A stretch of 64,000 bases of DNA from Pseudomonadota bacterium (GTDB taxonomy: Bacteria; Pseudomonadota; Alphaproteobacteria; Sphingomonadales; Sphingomonadaceae), in NCBI GenBank assembly GCA_029779535.1, contig JAKPAG010000107.1, forward strand, positions 81,469 to 145,468, given 5' to 3'. The position numbers were made by a program, and so were the translations under genes. Positions 39,797-47,045 of the stretch are shown piece by piece. Numbering within the stretch: the first letter of the stretch is position 1; each line of letters begins with the position of its first letter. The notes beneath the pieces are model-generated. The model did not search any database, was not told where the DNA came from, and worked only from the letters and a program-made list of their open reading frames with translations.

Positions 39797-40417
39797 TCAC
39801 TGGTCCAGAAATTCTACTCGTCCGGAATCGAGGTGGTAGTAGGCACCGACTACCAGTAAACGGCCTGCCGCTTGTGGATCGAGCAGTGCGGGAGATGCCT
39901 CCTTCTGCAGCTCCTTCACGACCTTGCGGAAATTACAAAGGGCGGCGGCGTTGCACAGGTCTTCCGCCCAGGGATCGGCTTCAAGCACGGCCGGGAGCAA
40001 CGACTGCAGCACCTTCGAGACATTACTGCTGTAGGCGGTTTCACCACGGGCCACCGACACGGCCGCGCGGATCGCACCGCAGGCTTCGTGGCCCATCACC
40101 ACGATCATCGGCACCTGCGACTGGGTGACCGCAAATTCAAGGCTGCCCAGCGCAGTGGCGCAAAGTGTGTTGCCGGCATTGCGGACAATGAACAATTCGC
40201 CCAGCCCGCGTTCGAACAGCAGTTCGGGCGGAACGCGGGAATCCGAGCAGCTGAGATAGGCCGCGAAGGGCTTTTGGGCCGCCGCCAGGTGGAGCCGGTG
40301 CAGCCGGTCCATGGGTGGATTGTAGGGTGCGTCGGATAGAAACCGGCGGTTGCCTTCCTTGAGCAGTTCGAGCGCTTCGAGCGGGGTAATGTGTGGCTGA
40401 TCGTCCATGTTCGGCAT
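39797..40417 (-). CDS. Beta-class carbonic anhydrase
   Basis: 206 residues. Zinc ligands C57, H110 and C113 with the Asp/Arg pair D59-R61 are visible in LSCSDSRVPPE and VVMGHEACGAIRAA. It interconverts CO2 and bicarbonate, affecting pH and CO2 supply. It starts 2 nt after nnrS on the same strand, the last gene of a three-gene operon. Why a nitrate island carries it is unclear; bicarbonate supply or pH buffering during anaerobic nitrate use is a guess. Confidence 0.92.
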   Translation of the reverse strand: MPNMDDQPHITPLEALELLKEGNRRFLSDAPYNPPMDRLHRLHLAAAQKPFAAYLSCSDSRVPPELLFERGLGELFIVRNAGNTLCATALGSLEFAVTQSQVPMIVVMGHEACGAIRAAVSVARGETAYSSNVSKVLQSLLPAVLEADPWAEDLCNAAALCNFRKVVKELQKEASPALLDPQAAGRLLVVGAYYHLDSGRVEFLDQ

Positions 40418-40419
40418 CC

Positions 40420-41637
40420 TTAGCCGTCGCGGCCATCAAGGCGCGGGCGCAGGTAGATCAGGGCGTTGCGGATCAACCAGGGCAGCAGGCCGATTGCAAA
40501 GATGAGCGCGGCGACCACCAGCAGCCAGCCGGGCTCAGCCTGAATTGCGGACATGATCCGCGCGGCTGCGGCCAGCTGGACTCCGGCAAAAGCCAGCCAG
40601 GCCAGTGGGACCATGGCCAGCGGGCGTCCGGAGTGACCGTGCGTGACGCGGGTCACCATGGCCACCAGCAGGCTTGCTGCAAAGCCCAGGGCCAACGCGT
40701 GGGTCGGGGCGAGGCCCAGCGGCAGGCCAAAGGAGGCCATTGCGGCGAGCGCAAAGCCAAGCGGGGCCCAGGCAAAGCCCCAGATCAGCACCAGCATAAG
40801 CCCAGGCGCCGGGCCGCGCGGCCACCATTTCCATGCCATCAGGCCGGTGCAGGCGGCCAGCCCGGCGCAGGCCAGCGCGGACAGGGCCGGGACCAGCGCA
40901 AGTTCCCCCGCGATCCGCGCGGCCAGGAGCGCCCATACTGCCCCCAGCAGCCAGTCAGGCCGCCAGCTCTGATATCCCTTTACAACGTTGCCAGCGAAAA
41001 AGGGCACCATGCGATGTGCAACGGTTAGGAAAACTGGCAGGATGAAACCGTTCAGGCCCAGCACATTGCCCCAGCGCAGCAGGCGGGGATCGCCAGCGAT
41101 CAGGAATGCGCAGACCAGCAACAGGGCGCCAAGGCCGATCGTCAGCGCGGCGAGTGCCGACACGGCGTGCCAGCAGGGCGGCTTGCCCGATCGCCTGTTT
41201 GCCCGGACCACTGCGGCCAGCACCACTAGACCGAGCGCCCAGAATGCGGCGCAGATCAGAAAGCCGATCCGGACCGGCGTGTCTGCCCCGGTCCACAGGC
41301 CGATGGCACTGGCCGTCATGCCGATCGCGAGTCCGCCAGAAACCGGCCCGAACTGGCGCGCGATCAAGTCAGGCTGGCTCATCCAGCGCGGAAACACAGT
41401 CAGCAGAAATCCGAAGATGAAGGCCTGATAGATCTGCAGCAGCAGCGCGGGGGCGTGTAACAGGGCGGCGGGCAGGCTTCCGGCTGGCGGCTTCGGCCAG
41501 CCAAAGTGGAGCGCGGCCAGCTGCATCGGCCACCACAGCGCCATGGCGGCCAGACCCAGACTGCCGGCAAGGAATGCCAGCCGGTGCGGCGCCGCAAACA
41601 GGATCGGGGCAAACAGGATCGGGGCGGGGCTGGTCAT
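40420..41637 (-). CDS. nnrS: NnrS family haem/copper membrane protein
   Basis: 405 residues from ATG 41637, which overlaps the stop of the upstream gene. About 12 transmembrane helices and several intramembrane His residues are visible; family motifs are FIFGFLLTVFPRW, LPVFLTVAHRMVPFFAGNVV and VTRVTHGHSGRPL. NnrS proteins occur in denitrifiers and relieve nitric-oxide stress by protecting against iron-NO complexes. Here no nitrite or NO reductase lies nearby, so it may detoxify NO formed as a by-product of nitrite. A FNR-type box lies upstream of the operon. Confidence 0.9.
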   Translation of the reverse strand: MTSPAPILFAPILFAAPHRLAFLAGSLGLAAMALWWPMQLAALHFGWPKPPAGSLPAALLHAPALLLQIYQAFIFGFLLTVFPRWMSQPDLIARQFGPVSGGLAIGMTASAIGLWTGADTPVRIGFLICAAFWALGLVVLAAVVRANRRSGKPPCWHAVSALAALTIGLGALLLVCAFLIAGDPRLLRWGNVLGLNGFILPVFLTVAHRMVPFFAGNVVKGYQSWRPDWLLGAVWALLAARIAGELALVPALSALACAGLAACTGLMAWKWWPRGPAPGLMLVLIWGFAWAPLGFALAAMASFGLPLGLAPTHALALGFAASLLVAMVTRVTHGHSGRPLAMVPLAWLAFAGVQLAAAARIMSAIQAEPGWLLVVAALIFAIGLLPWLIRNALIYLRPRLDGRDG

Positions 41638-42107
41638 CAGATCAGCCCATGGGCCCCGCCCATTGCCCCCAGCACAGTGACCAGGGCGAGGGCGGACAGC
41701 AGCCGGTGCACTGTCACCATCCGGGCGAAGTCGGCCTCTGGCGCGGCGGATTGGGCCATGCGGCGGTGCAGAAACAGCGGTTCGAGCACGAACAGCATGA
41801 CAGCAAAGACGGTCCACAGCGCCAGCATCGCATGCATCCACCAGAAGGCAGGATCGGCAAAGCGGCTCCACAGGTCCGCCTGATAAGTCATCCAGAAGCC
41901 GCTCGCCCCCGCCAGCAACACCCAGAACTTTGCCTGCGGGGCAAAGCCCTGTTCGATGCGGTGGAACGCGGCAAGCCGGGCCGCCGGTGCCTCGCTACGG
42001 GAAATGGCCGGCATGAAGACCAGCGTGACGAACCAGACCCCGCCGATCCAGCCGACAATCGCGGCGACATGGAGGCAGCGGGCCAGAGTGTAGAGAGCAA
42101 AGTCCAT
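41637..42107 (-). CDS. Four-helix CopD-like membrane protein
   Basis: 156 residues from ATG 42107. Four hydrophobic segments with conserved His residues (LARCLHVAAIVGWIGGVWFVTLVF, FWWMHAMLALWTVFAVMLFVLEPLFLH, MVTVHRLLSALALVTVL) look like a haem- or copper-binding CopD/cytochrome-b-like fold. It is the first gene of the operon with nnrS and the carbonic anhydrase gene. The function is unknown; a partner of NnrS is plausible. Confidence 0.7.
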   Translation of the reverse strand: MDFALYTLARCLHVAAIVGWIGGVWFVTLVFMPAISRSEAPAARLAAFHRIEQGFAPQAKFWVLLAGASGFWMTYQADLWSRFADPAFWWMHAMLALWTVFAVMLFVLEPLFLHRRMAQSAAPEADFARMVTVHRLLSALALVTVLGAMGGAHGLI

Positions 42108-42141
42108 GGGCCTGCCTTGCGCGGGAACAGCCAATCATTCG

Positions 42142-42155
42142 TTGATGAAAGTCAA
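42142..42155. promoter_or_regulatory. FNR-type box between the nnrS operon and the porin gene
   Basis: TTGAT-GAAA-GTCAA, one mismatch from TTGAT-N4-ATCAA. It is centred about 42 bp from the start codon of the leftward gene, so class II activation there would give a nearly leaderless mRNA. It lies 26 bp from the porin start at 42181. Confidence 0.55.
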
Positions 42156-42180
42156 TTACAAGTGCCGCTGACAAGCAGAA

Positions 42181-43395
42181 ATGGCCAACATGAATCAAGC
42201 AGTTTGCCGCACGGCCCTGACGCTCGCCGCATTGCTGGCCAGCACTGCCGCTCTCGCCGAGACGCAGGCGGTAACGCCCTATGCCGATATCCGCTACCGG
42301 CTGGAGCTGGTCGATCAGGACGGTCTGGCCGAGGAGGCCGCAGCCTCGACGTTGCGGGTCAGGGCCGGGGTCAAGACCGCCGAATGGCAAGGCTTCAGCG
42401 CCGTGGTCGAAGGCGAGGCGATCGCGGTGCTGGGCGAGACCAGCTATAACGATACGGTCAACGGCAAGACCGCATATCCCGTTGTGGCCGACCCTTCCGA
42501 CATATTGCTCAACCAGGCTTACCTGCGCTGGCGGCCAAAGGCCGAACTGGAACTGGTCGGCGGGCGACAGGCAGTCAATTTCGACAACCAGCGCTGGATC
42601 GGTTCGGTCGGCTGGCGGCAGAACGATCAGACGCTCGATGCGGTGCGGATTACGGCCCGGCCGGTGAAGGGGGCCAGCCTGGATTACCTTTATGCCTGGC
42701 GGGTCAACCGGGTGTTCGGCCCGGATTCACCCCAGGGCATCTGGCGCGACACGGAGATCCACGGGTTCCGTGCCGCCCAGACGATAAAGAACGTCGGCAC
42801 GCTCTCGGCCTATGGCTACTGGCTGGAGGTACCTTCCCAACCATCCAGCAGCAGCCGCACTGTGGGCGTGCGGATGGCTGGCGAGCTGCCGGTCGGAGGA
42901 AAGTCAACGTTCCTCTACACGGCCGAATATGCTCGCCAGCACGATCATGGGACCAACCCGCGCCGCTTCTCGCTTGATTACTGGCTGTTCGAGCCTGGCG
43001 TGAAGGTTGGCCCGGCATCGTTCAAAGTCGGTTACGAGCGGCTGGAGGGCAATGGCACGGTTGGCCTGCAAACGCCGCTGGCAACGCTGCATGCCTTCAA
43101 TGGCTGGGCGGACAAGTTTCTGACCACCCCGGCAGGCGGCCTGCGCGATTTCTACCTCGATGCAGCCTACAAGGTGCCCGGGAAGGGGCCATTGGCCGGC
43201 CTGACGCTCCGTGCGGTGCGGCACGACTACGGATCGACCACTGGCGGGATCGCCTATGGCCGGGAATGGAACGCGCTGGCCAGCTATCCACTGGGCAAGC
43301 GCTTCACCCTGACCGCGAAGCTGGCCCGTTACGAGGCCGATGGCTTTGCCACCGATACCACCAAGCTGTGGTTCCAGATCGAGACGAAGCTCTGA
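42181..43395 (+). CDS. Alginate-export-family outer-membrane porin
   Basis: 404 residues with a signal peptide (CRTALTLAALLASTAALAET). The mature part alternates beta strands and turns typical of AlgE-like barrels: ADIRYRLELVD, LNQAYLRWRPKAELELVGGRQAVNFDNQRW, and GLTLRAVRHDYGSTTGG, ending in LWFQIETKL. It is probably a general or nitrate/nitrite porin rather than an alginate exporter, given the island content. An ATG at 42190 is an alternative start. Its TGA stop abuts the TCA (reverse stop) of the convergent regulator gene. Confidence 0.82.
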   Translation: MANMNQAVCRTALTLAALLASTAALAETQAVTPYADIRYRLELVDQDGLAEEAAASTLRVRAGVKTAEWQGFSAVVEGEAIAVLGETSYNDTVNGKTAYPVVADPSDILLNQAYLRWRPKAELELVGGRQAVNFDNQRWIGSVGWRQNDQTLDAVRITARPVKGASLDYLYAWRVNRVFGPDSPQGIWRDTEIHGFRAAQTIKNVGTLSAYGYWLEVPSQPSSSSRTVGVRMAGELPVGGKSTFLYTAEYARQHDHGTNPRRFSLDYWLFEPGVKVGPASFKVGYERLEGNGTVGLQTPLATLHAFNGWADKFLTTPAGGLRDFYLDAAYKVPGKGPLAGLTLRAVRHDYGSTTGGIAYGREWNALASYPLGKRFTLTAKLARYEADGFATDTTKLWFQIETKL

Positions 43396-44091
43396 TCAGC
43401 ACTGGTCGTCGGGCACCGGGTCCGGGCGGGAGAAGGCTTCGAGCGCGGCGCGATCGGTTATCGTGATCTGCGCAGCGCTGACCGTAATGCCGTGCCCGCA
43501 GAGCACGCCGAAGGCGCGCGACAGGTTTTCCGGGGTCATCCCCAGCAGCGAGGCGAGCAGACGCTTTTCAGCCTTCAGTTGAAGCTTGCCGGTCCGGCCC
43601 TGCCTGCGCTCCTGTTGCAGGATCAGGTTGCCCAGCCGCTCGGCAGACTGGCGCAGCTTCATGTCGGTCAGCGCGCGGACCATGTCGCGATAGGCGTGGG
43701 CCAGTTCGCGCATGGTCGCCTGCATCAGCGCCGGATCATCCTTGACCACTTCACGGACCAAGGCCGCCGGGACCAGCAGGATCCGCGATGACACCAGCGT
43801 GCGCGCCGACATCAGATAGGGTTGATCGGTGACGACTGCGGCGAGGATGAAGCTGGTGACCGGTTCGACGATCCGCATCGTCGTGTCGCGCCCGGCGCTG
43901 TGAGCATAGAGTTCGACCAGCCCGTCAACCAGCACGTGCAGGAAATCGGGATGCTGGCCCAGTTCGAACAGGGTCAGTTGCGGCGGGAACACCTGCAGGA
44001 ACGAGCCGGAGAAAATCCGCTCGCGCTGCTGATCCTGCATTTCCCGGAACAAGGGGAGATTCGCGATTTCAGGTCTTTCGCCGGGGCGCAC
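43396..44091 (-). CDS. Crp/Fnr-family regulator, Dnr/NnrR-like (no N-terminal Fe-S cysteines)
   Basis: 231 residues from a GTG at 44091, preceded by GGAG. An N-terminal cyclic-nucleotide-like sensor domain is followed by a C-terminal helix-turn-helix, KRLLASLLGMTPENLSRAFGVL. The recognition helix ExxSR matches FNR and predicts binding to TTGAT half sites. The cysteines needed for the FNR [4Fe-4S] cluster are missing; only two Cys lie near the C-terminus. It is therefore more like Dnr/NnrR/NarR, which sense NO or nitrite. It is divergent from narK, with two perfect TTGAT-N4-ATCAA boxes between them, so it probably controls the nar operon and itself. Confidence 0.87.
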   Translation of the reverse strand: MRPGERPEIANLPLFREMQDQQRERIFSGSFLQVFPPQLTLFELGQHPDFLHVLVDGLVELYAHSAGRDTTMRIVEPVTSFILAAVVTDQPYLMSARTLVSSRILLVPAALVREVVKDDPALMQATMRELAHAYRDMVRALTDMKLRQSAERLGNLILQQERRQGRTGKLQLKAEKRLLASLLGMTPENLSRAFGVLCGHGITVSAAQITITDRAALEAFSRPDPVPDDQC

Positions 44092-44136
44092 GCAGCAGGG
44101 CTCCTTGGTTGAACCCGACCGATCCTAGCAGCCCGC

Positions 44137-44150
44137 TTGATGTTCATCAA
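44137..44150. promoter_or_regulatory. Perfect FNR box (distal), regulator-narK intergenic region
   Basis: TTGAT-GTTC-ATCAA, a full match to the FNR consensus, 46 bp from the GTG of the Crp/Fnr gene. It could serve the regulator gene or act as an upstream site for narK. Confidence 0.75.
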
Positions 44151-44229
44151 TCGTGGGTTTGATCTGGATTTGGCCGGTTGACGCTACAGATCAGGCGGTT
44201 TGCTGATTGCCGGGCGGGCAGGGCGATTT

Positions 44230-44243
44230 TTGATCCTGATCAA
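44230..44243. promoter_or_regulatory. Perfect FNR box (proximal) of the nar operon
   Basis: TTGAT-CCTG-ATCAA. The centre lies 70 bp before the narK ATG; a class II promoter (box at -41.5) would start transcription near 44278, leaving a 29-nt leader. Confidence 0.8.
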
Positions 44244-44306
44244 GCTCTCTCTGGCAATCTTGATCAGAGTCGCAGGCATTCAACCTGCAGCAGGAAAATC
44301 GCCGCC

Positions 44307-47045
44307 ATGCCATTGTCGCAAACGGTCAGTTCCGGACAACAAAACCGGGCCCTTGGGCTCAGCACTTTTGCCTTCACCATCTGCTTTGCCGTCTGGACGA
44401 TCTTTGCGATCATCGGGATCGAGATCAAGGCGGAGCTGGGCCTGAACGATACCCAGTTCGGCCTGCTGGTCGGCACCCCGATCCTGACCGGATCGCTGGT
44501 GCGCCTGTTCCTGGGGGTCTGGACCGACCAGTACGGCGGGCGGATCGTCTTTCCGCTGACCATGCTGGCATCGGCGGTATCAACCGTGCTGCTTAGCCAG
44601 GCGGACAGCTATATCCTGATGCTGCTGGCAGCTCTGGGGCTGGGCATGGCGGGCGGCGGGTTCGCGGTTGGTGTGGCCTATGTTTCCAAGTGGTATCCGC
44701 AGGAGAAGCAGGGCTCCGCGCTGGGCTTCTTTGGCATGGGCAATGTCGGGGCGGCGGTGACCAAGTTTGCCGCGCCGTTCGTCATGGTGGCGATGGGCTG
44801 GCAAGCGGTGGCGCAGATCTGGGCCATGGCGCTGGCGATTACGGCCGTGCTGTTCTTCCTGTTTGCCAAGGATGATCCCGAACTGGCCGCGCGCAAGATC
44901 AGCGGCGTAAAGCCCAAGGGCCTGAAAGAGCAGCTTGAACCGCTCAAGAACGAGCAGGTCTGGCGCTTTTCGCTGTATTATTTCTTCGTCTTCGGGGCTT
45001 TCGTTGCGCTGGCGCTGTGGCTGCCCAAGTACCTGATCGGGGTTTACGGCGTGGACATCAAGGTCGCCGGGATGCTGGCTGCGACCTTCAGCCTTTCGGC
45101 CTCGTTGTTCCGGGCTTACGGCGGAATCCTGTCGGACCGCTATGGTGCGCGGAAGATCATGTACGCCACCTTCGGCGTGTCGATGCTGTGCCTGTTCATG
45201 CTGTCCTATCCGGCGACGGACTACACGATCCACGGGATCAAGGGCGACATCCGGTTCTCCACGTCGATGAACCTGGTGCCGTTCGTCATCACGATCTTCG
45301 TGCTCGGCTTCTTCATGTCGCTGGGCAAGGCGGCGGTCTACAAGCACATCCCGGTCTATTATCCCGATCACGTCGGTTCGGTCGGCGGGCTGGTCGGTCT
45401 GGTCGGCGGGCTTGGCGGCTTCGTGCTACCGATCGTGTTCGGCGCGGTCAGCGATCTGACCGGTATCTGGACCAGCTGCTTCATGGTGCTGTTCGCACTT
45501 GTTGCCGTCGCGCTTGGCTGGATGCACCTTGCGATCCGCCAGATGGAGCAGAAGGCTGCCGGGATCGATACCCGCTCCTTGCCGCAGTTCCCGGAAATGG
45601 CCGGGCTGCACGATGCCGAAACCCACGCCGAACACGCGGTCAAGGGCAAGGTCCTGACCGACTGGAGGCCCGAGGATTCGGCCTTCTGGGAGGAAGCCGG
45701 CCAGCGCATTGCCAATCGCAACCTCTACATCTCGATCCCCGCACTGCTGCTGGCCTTCGCAGTGTGGATGGTCTGGTCGGTGGTCGTGGCGAAGCTCCCC
45801 CTCATCGGCTTCGACTACACCACCGACCAGCTGTTCTGGCTGGCCGCCCTGCCGGGCCTGTCGGGTGCGACCTTCCGGATCTTCTACAGCTTCATGGTCC
45901 CGATCTTTGGCGGACGGCTGTGGACCACGCTGTCCACCGCATCGCTGCTGATCCCGGCGTTCGGGATTGGCTATGCGGTGCAGAACACCGAAACGCCTTA
46001 CTTCATCTTCCTGGTACTGGCGCTGCTGTGCGGCTTTGGCGGCGGCAACTTCGCCTCGTCGATGTCGAACATCGGGTTCTTCTTCCCCAAGGCGCAGAAA
46101 GGCAATGCGCTGGCGCTCAATGCCGGCCTCGGCAATCTGGGCGTTTCGGTGATGCAGTTCGCTGTGCCGCTGGTCATCACGGCAGGCGTGTTCGGCGCTC
46201 TGGGCGGCGAAGGGCGCATGGCCAGCGACGGCAACCAGCTGTGGCTGCAGAACGCCGGGTTCATCTGGGTGCCGTTCATCATCGCCAGCACGCTCCTCGC
46301 CTGGTTCGGGATGCACGACATCGCCGATGCCAAGGCCAGCTTTGCCGAACAGGCGGTGATCTTCCAGCGCAAGCACAACTGGCTGATGTGCTGGCTCTAC
46401 ACCGGCACGTTCGGCTCGTTCATCGGCTTTTCCGCCGGTCTGCCGCTGCTCGCCAAGAGCCAGTTCCCCGACGTTAACGTGCTGAAGTACGTGTTCCTCG
46501 GCCCGCTGGTCGGCGCGATCAGCCGCGCCGCGACCGGCTGGGTGGCCGATCGCTGGGGCGGGGCGCGGGTGACGTTCTGGGTGTTCATCGGCATGATCGT
46601 CGGCGCGCTGGGCGTGATCCACTTCCTTGAGGCCAAGGACTTCAACGGCTTCCTTGGTGCCTTCGTCTTCATGTTCTTTGTCACCGGGGTGGGCAATGCC
46701 TCCACCTTCCAGATGATCCCCGCGATCATGCGCCAGGAAGTACCGCGGCTGATGCCTGAGCTCGACGCCGCCCAGAGCACCCGCCAGGCGGAGAAGGAAT
46801 CGGCGGCCATCGTCGGCTTCACTTCGGCGATCGCGGCTTATGGCGCCTTCTTTATCCCGCGCGCCTTCGGGATGTCGATCTCGTCCACCGGATCGCCGAT
46901 GGCGGCGCTTTACGGCTTCATCCTGTTCTACGCCAGCTGCGCGGCACTGACGTGGTGGGCCTACACCCGCAAGGGCAGCCTGCTCCACGATGTCGAGCGC
47001 CGCCGCACCCCCATTGCCCCAATTGCCCAAGGAGCCCCCGCATGA
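44307..47045 (+). CDS. narK: Fused NarK1-NarK2-type nitrate/nitrite transporter
   Basis: 912 residues from ATG 44307, about twice a normal NarK. Two complete MFS halves are joined by a hydrophilic linker around residues 430-475. Half 1 has GMAGGGFAVGVAYVSKWYPQ and half 2 has FGGGNFASSMSNIGFFFP, the nitrate signatures. Fused NarK proteins of this kind (as in Paracoccus) combine a NarK1-type nitrate/proton symporter with a NarK2-type nitrate/nitrite antiporter. It supplies nitrate to the cytoplasmic NarG site and exports nitrite. Its stop overlaps the narG start (ATGA). Confidence 0.93.
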   Translation: MPLSQTVSSGQQNRALGLSTFAFTICFAVWTIFAIIGIEIKAELGLNDTQFGLLVGTPILTGSLVRLFLGVWTDQYGGRIVFPLTMLASAVSTVLLSQADSYILMLLAALGLGMAGGGFAVGVAYVSKWYPQEKQGSALGFFGMGNVGAAVTKFAAPFVMVAMGWQAVAQIWAMALAITAVLFFLFAKDDPELAARKISGVKPKGLKEQLEPLKNEQVWRFSLYYFFVFGAFVALALWLPKYLIGVYGVDIKVAGMLAATFSLSASLFRAYGGILSDRYGARKIMYATFGVSMLCLFMLSYPATDYTIHGIKGDIRFSTSMNLVPFVITIFVLGFFMSLGKAAVYKHIPVYYPDHVGSVGGLVGLVGGLGGFVLPIVFGAVSDLTGIWTSCFMVLFALVAVALGWMHLAIRQMEQKAAGIDTRSLPQFPEMAGLHDAETHAEHAVKGKVLTDWRPEDSAFWEEAGQRIANRNLYISIPALLLAFAVWMVWSVVVAKLPLIGFDYTTDQLFWLAALPGLSGATFRIFYSFMVPIFGGRLWTTLSTASLLIPAFGIGYAVQNTETPYFIFLVLALLCGFGGGNFASSMSNIGFFFPKAQKGNALALNAGLGNLGVSVMQFAVPLVITAGVFGALGGEGRMASDGNQLWLQNAGFIWVPFIIASTLLAWFGMHDIADAKASFAEQAVIFQRKHNWLMCWLYTGTFGSFIGFSAGLPLLAKSQFPDVNVLKYVFLGPLVGAISRAATGWVADRWGGARVTFWVFIGMIVGALGVIHFLEAKDFNGFLGAFVFMFFVTGVGNASTFQMIPAIMRQEVPRLMPELDAAQSTRQAEKESAAIVGFTSAIAAYGAFFIPRAFGMSISSTGSPMAALYGFILFYASCAALTWWAYTRKGSLLHDVERRRTPIAPIAQGAPA

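Noticed and set aside
44260..44273. A third FNR box before narK (TTGATCAGAGTCGC)
   Set aside because: Only the left half matches; the right half has too many differences.
45426..47030. A 534-residue minus-strand frame opposite narK
   Set aside because: Composition is that of an antisense shadow, with no motif; narK on the plus strand explains the region.
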